From: Dactylonectria macrodidyma
Taxonomy: Eukaryota; Ascomycota; Sordariomycetes; Hypocreales; Nectriaceae
Assembly: GCA_020744425.1 (NCBI GenBank)
Contig: JAGMUV010000028.1
Span: forward strand, 186,001 to 250,000
Length of the DNA: 64,000 nucleotides
Reading direction: 5' to 3'
The position numbers and the translations under genes are program-made. This document shows, in pieces, positions 28,972 to 39,806 of this stretch; position 1 is the first letter of the stretch; the number at the start of each line of letters is the position of its first letter. Below the pieces are notes generated by a model that was not told the DNA's origin, made no database searches, and saw nothing but the letters and a program-made list of their open reading frames with translations.

Positions 28972-31060
28972 TGGTCCGACCCATGTTCGGTTGGGTGTAT
29001 GCCGCAGTGAACCACCTCTTCGGCCAGTTCGGACGACGCGAGCATCAGGTCAATCGTGCTCTCCGCACCACCCCTCTCCCACGTCTTTGTCCCTCTGGGG
29101 AGGAGGCTGAGGAGGCCATGCTCGTCCATGAGGTCGATGATTGGATCTGCCTCCCCTTGGCGTCTGCCTGTCACTGTTGCGGAAGCGCGTTATCGCCCTG
29201 TGCAGTTGCACCATTGCCGTGCGTAGAGCATTCTCATTACTCCCTTCCACATACACCGATACCACCAGGACGTCCCGGTCGGGCAATCGTATTATTGCTC
29301 CCGTCAGGTCGGCTGACGGTATCGGCACCTGCTCCGCCTCTAGATCCCTGCGAATCCAAGCATGCTGCGGATCGGCCATCGCATCTCGTGTTTCTTCGTC
29401 GGTATCAATCTCGTCCAGTTTCTGTGGTGGTTCGGTGCTGTCACCACCGTACCGTCCATGTTCAATGCGTATGGTTCGGCTACTGCCAGCACCGCGTAGT
29501 CCCGCAAGTCTCCGTCGTTCATCATGCTCAGTTGCACTGCATCCCTCTTCCCCACGTTAAGCTGGAGGATCTGGAGGTTATTACACATTGTTGCCATGCA
29601 TTTGTCGCACTCGGCAGTTGCGACTGAGCGGTTCGTGTGGCCCTCTGCAGAGAACGCACTTCGGCTCGATCGCCTGGCACTGTGTGTGGCGGTGTCCCGT
29701 TTCCGCACATTTGCCGCATCGCTGGGGTATGTTGCAGGTGAAGGCTTTGTGACCAAGCTCCCAGCAGTTTTAGCATTGGACTGGGCCTTGGCGTCGCTCG
29801 GAAAGGTTGGTGCTGGCTGACTCTCTAGCGAGGTGAAAGTATTTCTCTTCCAGCAGGTGTTGCGCATCGCTCGCCTTCGTGATGTAGATCACCATCGAGC
29901 CGTAGGATTTCCCATTCTCCTTGTCGCTGAGCCAGTCCATCCTGGCAATCGTAACTCTGTTCTCCTTTCCCAGCGCCTCCGCTGTGCCTGGCAGCCCGTT
30001 GCCAGCTGAGTCCAGCTTTGACCGGATACGGTTGGTCCCTCAGGACTCTTGCGCCCTTGACTGCTGTTTTCTCTGCCGCCTCTCTAACGAGCTGCATCTC
30101 CGATTCGTCTCGGCAGATCACCTTAATACGGTCTGCGTTCTTTGCGTCTCTTACCACGGCTGCACACCTCCAGTCTTGTCGGCCCTCCTTCTTCCTCATC
30201 TCTTCCTCGATGGCCTGTCGGACTCCTCTCACTTGTGCTTTGCCCTTCTCCTCCTCGTTGACGCGCGATGTGTCGATGGTGCAGAAGAGAGTATCGGTAA
30301 ACGCGGATGGCGTTGTTCGCAGAGATGAGAGAATTCGAACATTGCTGGGCTGGCTCATCGGTGGGGTTGCAAATCATTTGTACGAGGTTCAACTCCTCCT
30401 TAGTCTTAATTATTTAAACGTGCGGGCTACGTCTGCGTACGATGGCTGTGGGCTTGTCTGGGCACTGTTGGCTGCGATGCTTCTGGCCATCAGGTCCAGC
30501 TGTTCTCGTAGCTGTCTCATTTCTTCCGCCGCCTCCTTCCATACCTGCCCAAGCTGCTCGTTCATCTGCTCAGTTATCTGCTCGGTTATCTGCTTGCGCA
30601 GCTGCTTGTGATCTTCCGCTCCCTGTTCTCGCATGGCCCTGAGCTGATCGGCCGTTTGTTCGTGCATACGCCTAAGCTCTTCTGTCCTCTTCCGCTCCTC
30701 GGCTGCCTCGGCTCTGGTTGTGCGAATCTCCTTCTGGAGTTGTCGTATCATCTCCACCTGATCGCTCATCACCTTTGTCGCTTTTTGGTGGTTCTCCATC
30801 AAGGCATCCCAGAGCCTCTCCAGCATTTGTTTCTGCTTGCTCATGAGATGGCTCGACGTTTCGTGGAGCATCGTCTGTAGCATCGTCTGGAGCATCTCCT
30901 GGACTAACGATGAATCGCTGCGGGCCGCGCCATCCACAGCCTGCAGTCCCTCGTCCGCATTGTCCCAGACGTTGTCGCCTGCTGCCCCTTGCTTTGTGCC
31001 GGCATTATTGGATGTCCCGGCCTGGCTTGAGGCTACTTGCTAAAACTTTTGGGCTTTCGC
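28972..31060 (-). mobile_element. Tad-like non-LTR retrotransposon fragment (ORF1 plus endonuclease, no RT)
   Basis: On the minus strand: an ORF1-type protein with a long coiled coil (30937-30410, KQMLERLWDALMENHQ; EERKRTEELRRMHEQ), an RNA-binding-like part from 30358, CCHC knuckles spread over two frames (CGKCAETGHRHTQC), and the start of ORF2 with an apurinic-type endonuclease (LQILQLNVGKRDAVQ, AEPYALNMDG, AIIRLPDRDVLVVSVY, STIDLMLAS, TEHGSDH). It stops just past GSDH, before any reverse transcriptase. A stop-containing insertion of about 50 bp splits ORF1 and there is a frameshift near 30010. The copy is dead. Confidence 0.88.
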
Positions 31061-31099
31061 GGTTGATTTTACGGGTCTCGACGAGCGACGCGTCGCGGT

Positions 31100-33600
31100 C
31101 ACCGAATTCCTAATATGCGGAGGTCAAGGGAATACATAAAGGGACATTAGCGTATGTTAACCCACGACGGAATAGGGACGAACACATTCATCCCTTCCGT
31201 CGAGTATATCCGTTTACTTGGAGCCCTCAAGGGCCGTCTAAGAACAGCTGCAGATGCTATACATAGAGCTCTAGTACTTGGAAGAGGTGCCCGTGCCCCG
31301 CATTAGGATAGATGATAAGATGCGCGTTCTCGATGTTCTGCTATAGAACGAAGCTATTCGGGGTGGGCGACATGATGTCCTAGTGGCCGTTCGTAATTAG
31401 GGTGGGGCCTCGATATCAAGACGGTTAAAAGTTGGCGAGGTCGATAGTGAAAGAGAAGATGGCTGTTAGCTAGGACCGCGCTCCCTATCTGATGAAATAC
31501 CCCCAGTGCTCTTCTCTAACTACCTTTCGCTTTTAAATTCTCTTCTACTAAGCATTACTCAGGGCCAGGCTTTAACTCAGACGGGTAAAAGAACAGGAAG
31601 AGCATGTCGTCCAAGATGGGAGGCTTGTCATTATTTCACCGGCGCTCACGCCAGGCGAGAATCCAACGACAGATACCCCACAGGCTGCCCTGTTGCCATC
31701 AGTTTGACAAAACAATTAGTTACCTGTCAATAAACAGGTTGTGAATCTCTACCCGTGGTCAAGATGGCTTCGCTAAGTCTTACGACTGCATAACTCCCAA
31801 GCCCCTTGATTGATTTATCCTGCTAGGCCAGGGGTCCTGATCATTCGTGCCGGAGCCGAGGAGGGGGTGGGGCGTTTAGTCACCTTTTAGCGGTGATGAG
31901 AATGCGGGATACCTAAATTATGGGACTTTTTGAGGTATGCGGCAGGGGTGTTAAACTCCGAACACGTGCTGAGAACAATTCTATAATCTCCGGCTCTAAG
32001 ATGTGTTTGTAGTAATAGTAAATTCAATTTTGGATAGCTTATAAAGCTTCAAAGGAGACTGTGAGAGAGGGTTTTAATTGAATATTGCCTATTTATTCTT
32101 AGAATTATTACATGTCTGGTATGAGGGTGTGACGATTGGTACACTGCCCTGGGCTCATGAGTCTAGGGTAGGTTAGAAACCTGATCTAAGGGTTTATATA
32201 ATAATGAATTAGGCGTATCGTAATTAAATAATGTCAGTTGAAAATTGGGAAGCGTTGTATCAATCGCATAAAAGCAGAAGTAGTAGCAAGGTTTGGCAGC
32301 ACGGGCAAGGTTGACTTGAAGGGTGTTGGATTAGGCCACTACACCAAGCCGCGCAAAAGTGAAGGCACCTTCTGGCGGGTACTAGTGATAATGTTGGTGT
32401 GGATCCGACCGTGTAGTCCGTGTTTATCCACCGTCCCGATTTACACCTAATTTGTAAGGCAACAGCCGACATCGCTGATCACAAAGCTGACAGCGGCGTC
32501 TCCCCTTTTCTAGCTAGTTGGATCAATTATAATACACAATTCCTATGCTTCCTGCCGCGGCTAGCTTTCAATAGATAATATAGCCTATATCCACTTCTGA
32601 AAATGGAAGAGGTTTAAGATAAAAAATAGCGCGGTCCGCCATTTCCAAAACTGTGAACCATCTCCATCCATGGTCTGAGTCAGACATTAAGGCACGGTCT
32701 TCTTGTTTACGCGCATTAATCATAGGAGATTTTCGTCCATAGCATATCGGCATGTGAAAAGATGCAAACGCCCCCATACTACATCCTATCTTGGGAAATG
32801 GCTTCGTTAATTCGGGAGCATCATTGACTGGCCCGGACGTAACTTAATCCAACCTAGAGACGACGGAACTTTCGCCCCTTCGAAAGAGCCTGGTGTTGGT
32901 TCCGGTACCGGTTCCGGGGAAGCGAAGTCAAAGAGACCAACAAAACGTCAAAACAATACCCCGGAAAACCTTGACGTTCTAGACGTGGTGATCAACGGAC
33001 GAAGGGGTAGTAATGGGTTACAAGGACATGGCATTCGATCCCCTGGGATCCTATACGGCTTGTGGGTCACTCATTGCCCCATAGGCCACCCTGCAGTGGT
33101 TCAATTGAGGCAGGCAAAGCTTTAGGCAGCAGCTTTGTACCTGCTGGGTAATTAGTACTTTTGTTCCCTGCTAATTTCTAAGCAGATAGAAGTACTGCTA
33201 ATCCGTAGCCATCTAATTGGCTTAAGCCCCTGGACTTTTGTCTCCACAAGCCGTATGGCATCCCAAGCGCTATCATAATTGGGCACTTTAACTAATTTTC
33301 GAGCTTTGCGCGGAATGAAACAGGGAGATGACCAAACCTGGACGATTTTTGGGTTTTGGGCTTAGGAGGAGGTGTGTTACGCCCGGCCTAAGGTTGTGTT
33401 GGGCTTAGTCCCCGAATTATCCTCGTTCATCAAATGCTGAGCAATTCTTTGGCCCTATTGCCACCTAGTGTCTTAGTGAAAAGGCTAACACTTGTCCAGT
33501 CTAACTCATAACCTTGAGGACCTGACTCGTCTGTGGAACACAATTCATAAGTACGTACTAGATTATATCATTTCCGCAACCGCATACCGGCACCCATGCC
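31100..33600. repeat. Large inverted repeat, right copy (empty Fot1 site)
   Basis: Reverse complement of 19385-23820 without the transposon. The empty site lies in GCCGTATGGCATCC near 33250-33264. Differences from the left copy are mainly transitions, many of them fitting CpA-to-TpA. No intact ORF is present. The endonuclease-type LINE fragment abuts its left end. Confidence 0.8.
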
Positions 33601-34133
33601 AGGTCAAGGCATGCCCAGCACAGGCCCCAACTGGTGGGATTGTGAGATGAAATCAATCAATGAGGAAATATGGATCATGCACTCTATCCCAATATCGACG
33701 GAGGGGGAGCTATCATGGAGGCAGCCTTCACAGCATGCTGAGGTCAGCCCGCAAATCATTCAATCTGTATCAAGTATCATAGCTTTTCTATGCCTTACCT
33801 TAAGTTAAGTAGATGCCCACGGCGATGCGTGTTTTACAGTCTTGCCTTATCTAGCTCGCATGTTTATATGTGTCTACAACTTCCCGTTTCCTATTAAGCT
33901 CGCTGACCTGCTTCTGTTTTATTAACCCTTTTCTCTCTTCGGCCTTTATTCTTTCTGAGCAGCTTCCTCTTATTATTGTACATTCTCCTTCCTGGGTGTT
34001 CGGTTCCTAATCTGTCCACCCTCTTACCGCCTCCATCCTACTTACATACACGTAATACCTTGTACTTGCATACACATATCTTGATTGAATGTCACTCTAA
34101 CCTATCCGTCCTACCATACAGACAGCACCAGCA
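33601..34133. promoter_or_regulatory. Upstream region of the Zn2Cys6 gene
   Basis: The last 250 bp before the start codon are strongly pyrimidine-rich on the coding strand (TTTCTCTC, CTCCTTCC, CCACCCTC runs), a common property of promoters and leaders of expressed filamentous-fungal genes. No defined operator is seen. Confidence 0.5.
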
Positions 34134-35347
34134 ATGGGTCCAAGTAGCTTGCCCTCTCCTCCCATCAAGGGTCACGAATCGACTCTGTCCAGAAGGAGCA
34201 CGTCGTCAAGTATGAAGTCAGTCAAGCCTACGCACCGTACCTTGAAGCAAGCGAGCCCTAGTGCTGGAATAGATGGTCGATATAGGCGTGCTTGGAAGGC
34301 TTGCGAAAGATGTCGAATGAAGAAGATCAAGGTTCGTCTTTTATATCTATTATTATCTTATCCCAACTAATATAATAAGTGCGACGGCGAGTTCCCCTGC
34401 AAGCGATGCAAGGAAGATGACGTGGTCTGCGCTGCTGGTATTAGAAAGAAGATGAAATACAAGAAGCTGCCGCGAGGGTATGTAGTGTTGCGATGTGAAA
34501 CCTTGAGCACCGGCCACGTACACATCACTTACATGCAACCAGATACGCCGAGGTCCTAGAAAACACCCAATTCGCTCTTACGGTTACTATCCACAAGCTC
34601 TATTTCATGGTCCGAAATAACCAGCCCTGGGAGCTCGGTGATCCTGAATTAAACGACCAGGGCCAGCCCATCATCCATAATATCGTACAGAAGCTAGGCT
34701 GCATCCGAGCTGATAGCGGTATCGACCTCCCTATTGACTTAGTATTCCCCGAAGATAAAGCCAGCTTCGCTAAACTGGCCCGCCAGCTCGAGGAGCAGCA
34801 AAAAGAAAATAAAGACAGGAAGGAGGTTAAGGACGCAGTCTCTTCAGTATATGATCAAACGCAGCGGGCATCACTATCAGAACTTGATTACTCTGACTTT
34901 AAGCATGACTACGAAAACGCCGCCTTTAGCAGCAACAACGCCATGATCCTATCGCCTCAGAGCGTCACCTCCAGTAGCGACTTCGACTTCGCGCCTCCAC
35001 CGCCCGAAACCAACGCATCGGCCACGTTCCCCTCGCAGTCGCCCTCGATGCCAAGCTTTTCCGCCTGGCCCTACATCTCGGCCGAGGCTCAACCCAGCGA
35101 TCTCACCATGCACTTCCTCCAACGGGCCGGCGTGCCGGGCAGCATGAACTTCTTAAATCAGGGGCTTATGGAGTCAGAGTTTGCTACCATCAATCCTCAC
35201 GTTCTGTCATATCTTAACCCCGAAGCCATGATGGGTATGGGTGATCCGATGATTTATTCTGGTTACAACAGCGAACTGATGAACGATAGCATCAGCGCAG
35301 CTCACAGATCAGATATACAATCCGGTATATCAAATAATTATAGATAA
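34134..35347 (+). CDS. Zn2Cys6 transcription regulator
   Basis: Three exons (34134-34331, 34380-34477, 34543-35347), introns of 48 and 65 bp, giving 366 residues. The DNA-binding domain is cut by intron 1: ACERCRMKKIK | CDGEFPCKRCKEDDVVC, which has all six cysteines of the fungal binuclear zinc cluster in C-x2-C-x6-C-x5-C-x2-C-x6-C spacing. A basic linker (RKKMKYKKLPRG) follows. The C-terminal half is low-complexity, with Pro-rich APPPPETN and acidic parts, plausible as an activation region. I see no fungal-specific middle homology region, so the protein is short for the family. Targets are unknown. The C-terminal part and 3' flank recur as a mutated copy at 12390-13285. Confidence 0.88.
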
Positions 35348-35572
35348 TAAATTCAGATAACGTATTTGATAAGCGAGTAAATCAAAAACCCCTCACCCCC
35401 TCTTCTTTTCACTTGATCAAATGATTCTTGAGTAGCGGCCGTGTCCAGCAGTCTTGGAAGATGCCGGCAGCGCCGCAGGAAAACAGGGGGTCAGGTTCCA
35501 GATATTTGTTAATAGACAGCACGCCTTCGAAGTTACCTCCACATGCTAATCCGAATCATGTTTCGGTACTGC
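35348..35572 (+). repeat. 3' flank shared with the truncated regulator copy
   Basis: About 220 bp past the stop codon still match 12390-12630 in inverted orientation. It begins with a divergent pogo-type terminal-repeat motif (AACGTATTTGATAAGCGAGT) and ends abruptly after TTTCGGTACTGCG. Confidence 0.7.
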
Positions 35573-36895
35573 GTAGTTATTCCTCCGAGGCACTCCTTAT
35601 TCATACAGCAGAATTGCAGAAGCCGGGGTCCAGAGCTCCTGTGTTTCTTTAGCAGGCTCGGCATTATCACATAAACAGCCGCACCAGCCGGCTGGAAGGT
35701 TGCACCAGCTCCGAAGTCTGCCCCAACCCCAGCAAACCCGGGTCCAATGCCATGGAAAGTTTATTTACCTGATAGAGAGGAATCTCCAATTGGCTTCTGC
35801 GGCCTGATAATTACACCGTCCGGGACTAGATGATCGGAAGGTTTTATTATTCCTGAAAGTCCTAACCCGTTAAGAAACCAACCGGACGACCACGATTACC
35901 AGCCACGTAGTCAGATTTGAACAGTGTGCAGTACGTCCGAGCTCACCAACATGTTACTCCATAATAGTATGCTGAAGGAAGACGGACGAACCGGTTTACG
36001 AGCCGGTAGCGTGGACTGACCTACTCTAGAATTATTTCCTTTCACCCCAATTCTGATTGGGCAGATCGAAGCGTCCACCGGGATGGAGAACATCAACTTT
36101 CGGATACAGGCTTCCACCTCGGCTTGTGTCTGGACCCGACGGGTGCTTGCGTTGAGCGGTCGACTGCTCTATGGGCTCGAGCGAGGAATCACTTAGCAAA
36201 GAAATCCATTGGCAACGCGTTGACTGCGGCGTCGTTGACGCTGTGTTTCCACGGTATTGAACTCAAATTTCGCATACTCCGCCCCTAAAACACAAAAAAA
36301 AAAAAAAAACCCTCGTAATCAAAATGCTTACAGTATAACACACTAACGTGTTACGTGATATCACTGGCTGCCGATCTATGAGAATAGTAAACTCCGCAGG
36401 CGAAATCTCCGCATCAGTCTGATCGCATACTCCGCAGCAAGGGCTTCCCAACTGAAAAAAAAAAAAAAAAAAAAAAGAACTCGCCTGGGATTAGCTTGTT
36501 GGAGCCGTCAGACTGCAACTACTGGGATAACCCGCACGCAAGCGGAATTAAGCTCCCAGCCAAGTCATCACAACTGCAAGAAAGGGTTGCCCACACACTC
36601 CTATTAGCTAGGCTGTCGGTGTTGCAAAGCGTCCGCAATATCCGACACGCAGTGCGAACCTTCACTAACACTCGGAACAGACGCCTGGCTCGCATGCCTT
36701 TAACTGATTCAGCCCGAAGGGCGATTTATTCAGCCCGAAGGGCGTTTTACTCAGTCAGAAAGAAGAGCATAAAACCTCCTCTGATTGGCTAATTGGCCTG
36801 GCCTGTACTTAACTCGTGCTGGAATTGGTCGGCTGCTGAAATGACGCCATTAAATGAAGGCCATGTTATAAACCCCTGAGCGTTGACTAGGTAAC
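35573..36895. other. Spacer with A-tracts
   Basis: No supported gene. Two A-tracts lie at about 36292-36309 and 36453-36477. A 24-bp direct repeat around TTCAGCCCGAAGGGCG occurs twice near 36711-36748. A short frame at 36496-36792 overlaps this repeat and has no family features. Confidence 0.45.
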
Positions 36896-36897
36896 TA

Positions 36898-39706
36898 CCC
36901 GTTGGCATTGTGGGGCCAGCCGCCTACCAACCTCGTCCCGAGGTTGGTCCCAAAACCCCTTGTCAGCCCCAAAAACCCTTGTCACCCACTTTTCGTCCCT
37001 TAATGCGGTGAAATGGACCACTTCACGATCATGATCTTTCGGACTTTGCGACATAGTCATTATAAAAGGAATGTAGCTGTAAGCTAGCTCGTTGGAAAGC
37101 TCTGAAGAAGTAGGAAATGATGCTATTTACAGAAAACGGCGGAAATCGCATTTTCGCCCTCAATCGAGCCGCCCGTTCAGAGTGTTGATCTGAGCCGCCT
37201 AGTATGACCCTGTTGTGATGATGTTGCCCTCGTAGCAATAGTAGCCTGTTCCTCCCGGAATTCCCTCATGACCTTCTTAACACGCTTGTAACCTGATATC
37301 CTTGGTGTTGTGACGGGAAGTGGTGGTAATGTGAGGTTATCGTCATCTAATTCATCACCTGGATCCAAGGGATCCAAGGGCGGCGAGGAAGTTATTTCCA
37401 ACTGCGTTTCTGGGCCCGGAAGATCGTCACCACCTAGGTCATCGAAGCCAACGAGTTCGACATCATCATCATCGTCACCGAACGGCCCAATTCCTCGAAA
37501 TTCGACCTCATCGTCGCTGTCAGGCCAGACGTTTTGATCCATCGCGAGAATCGGTCTTGGGGCCCGGCGGGCTTGTTCTTGGGCATCAGAAAACGACCTC
37601 TTTGGTGCTTTATTGAGGATCTCGTTGTGTTCCTTCCTTTGAGTCTCGAGGGCCACGAATTGGGAGGTTTGGTCGGTCTGATCAAGCCACTGATTAAATG
37701 TTAGTCTTGGCCGCCCTTGGGTCTTGAGAACCTCATTTTCTTCTCTCCAACGAGCCCGAAGTGCGTTAATCTCTTGGATGATGATCGTACGGGTTGACCG
37801 CAGTTGTGAACGCTGTGCTTTGACCGCGGCGGCTGCTACAGATGCCTCGTGTTGCGCCTGAATATCAGGAAATCCAACGCTCGTGATGAAGTCACCGCTT
37901 GGCCTGACCCGTTGACCAGTCTTCCTCCTCTTGCCATATCTCTCGATCCGACGAAGCCGATCTGCTGAGAAAGTCTCACGCTCTCGGTGCATGAGAGCTG
38001 CCTCTGCGACGACGTTACGGACGTTGGTGATAGCTTCTAGGGTCGGCGAGCTCATGACTTCTTGGTAACGCTCGTAGATGCGTTCTATCTGATCTTGAGC
38101 ATCTTGGAAGCGAGTCTCTACAGGCAGCAGCTTCAGGATAGAGGGATGTATCGATTTTCGCTGTTGCCGCTGCTTGGCGATAATGCGGTTGATTACAGGG
38201 GTTGCTGATACTGGCCAAATGCCGGATTTTTCGAATCCTGATATGATATTATGCTTTGTAAAGCCGGCAGTGTAGACTGACTTGAATGCAGCGGCGAACT
38301 GCAAGCGGTTAAATATTAGGTGACCTTCCCGAATAGATTTCCGAAGTTCCTTTTGATGTGCGTTCTTGAGAGCCTGAAAGACACCGACATCGAGGGGCTG
38401 CGTAAGGTGTGTTGAATGTGACGGCAGGATGCAGATTAGGATATCAAATTGAATGCAATATTGGATGAATTCGAAGCTAAGGTGACCAGAGAAGCCGTCG
38501 ATAACAAGCAGACGATAGATTTTGTCCTCTTCCTTGTGAATCGTTAGAGGCGCGGTCAACTTGCTCTGTGGGGAGATGGCATCATGAAGCCACTCGTCAC
38601 AACCGAACCAGTTGGTCAGGGAGATCCCTTTTGCTCTTGCCTTCACAGAAGAAAGCCAGGAGAACGCATTGAAAGAATGAAGCCATTCGAATGTGATCTG
38701 TTGGTTGCTGAAGCCGGTATCTGACTCTGCAAACCTCATCCCGGGCACAGGCTCGATCTCGGCCCAAGCAGATGTTGGCAACGACTTGAAGATCAGCCAG
38801 GGAGGGATACTTCTTCCGAAGGCATTTGCGGCCCCAATCTTCGTGCAGGACTCGCGGTTCGAGGGATCAGGAACTTCAGGGCGTGCAGAGCGGGTTGTAC
38901 GGACCACAAGGACCTGGATCCGTTCTCGAAGTGTTCCGATGCGAATACCGCACTCATCTTCGTTCCAGATCTCAGATGGGCCGATGTTATACTTCAGAAT
39001 GAGGTCCTGAAGCCCAGAAAAGAAATTCTCGATGTCTTTAACATCAGAAGCTTCGAAGGATTTGCGTGCCTTGTCCACGGCCTTAAGGAATGTCTTTCGA
39101 AGCTCTGGGTGACGCTCACGGAACCTAGGATACCAATTCCTTGACATCTCAGTCTTCTCGATGCCCTTAGAATGTAGGAAACCTAGGGCAGTATCTTCAA
39201 CTTGTGACTTCTCAGCTAGAAAGCCGGACTTCTCGAGCCATACGACGTAAGCGGCCAGGGCACTATCTTCAGATGCTGTCAGCAATGCCGGGCGGCCGGG
39301 AGGCTTCGGGGGACTGTAGGATGATGAAGTTGATTTAATAATCTTTCGAATAGTCTCTCTTGAAGCCGGCAATTGGGTCGCAAGGTCGCGAGTTGAAGGT
39401 GTAGATGCAGCAACTTTTGCAGCTCTTCGTGTGTTGTAGGGCACATTTGGACTGACTGCCGCAAGCACATTCCTTCTTAGCTCAGCCCGAAATTTATCTG
39501 CTGCGTTCTTTGGAGGCTGTTTATGCCTAGAATCACTATGTCGAGGTGGCATTTCGATGTTGCGTAGTGATTATCTCAAATTCGTCAATTTAGGTGTGTT
39601 TTTGAGGGTATTTGGATAGCGGTGAGGCGGAAAGTAGGTGACAAGGGGTTTTGGGACCAACCTCGGGACGAGGTTGGTAGGCGGCTGGCCCCACAATGCC
39701 AACGGG
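36898..39706 (-). mobile_element. Pogo-type DNA transposon, complete (2.8 kb)
   Basis: Perfect 68-bp terminal inverted repeats begin CCCGTTGGCATTGTGGGGCC, with TA on each side (36896-36897 and 39707-39708). Inside each repeat is a palindrome, CCAACCTCG-TCC-CGAGGTTGG. One intact transposase gene is present. A fragment of the same terminal repeat occurs alone at 57737-57778. Confidence 0.93.
37177..39552 (-). CDS. Pogo-family DDE transposase, intact
   Basis: A 791-residue frame without stops. The N-terminal part has helix-turn-helix DNA-binding segments (DLATQLPASRETIRKII; WYPRFRERHPELRKTFLKA). The DDE_1 domain shows IWNEDECGIRIG, LLVIDGFSGHLSFEF and THLTQPLDVGVFQALK as the three acidic positions. 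The C-terminal 350 residues are charged, with a coiled region and an acidic stretch (DDDDVELVGFDDLGGDD), longer than in the Fot1-like transposase at 19849-21504. The two are different subfamilies and have unrelated terminal repeats. Confidence 0.94.
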   Translation of the reverse strand: MPPRHSDSRHKQPPKNAADKFRAELRRNVLAAVSPNVPYNTRRAAKVAASTPSTRDLATQLPASRETIRKIIKSTSSSYSPPKPPGRPALLTASEDSALAAYVVWLEKSGFLAEKSQVEDTALGFLHSKGIEKTEMSRNWYPRFRERHPELRKTFLKAVDKARKSFEASDVKDIENFFSGLQDLILKYNIGPSEIWNEDECGIRIGTLRERIQVLVVRTTRSARPEVPDPSNRESCTKIGAANAFGRSIPPWLIFKSLPTSAWAEIEPVPGMRFAESDTGFSNQQITFEWLHSFNAFSWLSSVKARAKGISLTNWFGCDEWLHDAISPQSKLTAPLTIHKEEDKIYRLLVIDGFSGHLSFEFIQYCIQFDILICILPSHSTHLTQPLDVGVFQALKNAHQKELRKSIREGHLIFNRLQFAAAFKSVYTAGFTKHNIISGFEKSGIWPVSATPVINRIIAKQRQQRKSIHPSILKLLPVETRFQDAQDQIERIYERYQEVMSSPTLEAITNVRNVVAEAALMHRERETFSADRLRRIERYGKRRKTGQRVRPSGDFITSVGFPDIQAQHEASVAAAAVKAQRSQLRSTRTIIIQEINALRARWREENEVLKTQGRPRLTFNQWLDQTDQTSQFVALETQRKEHNEILNKAPKRSFSDAQEQARRAPRPILAMDQNVWPDSDDEVEFRGIGPFGDDDDDVELVGFDDLGGDDLPGPETQLEITSSPPLDPLDPGDELDDDNLTLPPLPVTTPRISGYKRVKKVMREFREEQATIATRATSSQQGHTRRLRSTL

Positions 39707-39806
39707 TAATAACTATAACGTTATACACATAAACTCACACACATATGTATACCATCTTATTATACTTACATAGCATCTATACTAAGAGAGGCCTTAATAC
39801 ACCCAC

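Noticed and set aside
28971..29627. 218-codon plus-strand frame opposite the LINE endonuclease
   Set aside because: The minus strand carries clear endonuclease motifs; the plus frame is its shadow.
36496..36792. 98-codon plus-strand frame
   Set aside because: Overlaps a short direct repeat, has no motif and lies in transposon-flanking spacer.
37029..39552. Possible fusion of the pogo transposase to a captured host domain at its long C-terminus
   Set aside because: The charged, acidic tail has no recognisable domain; long tails occur in related transposases.
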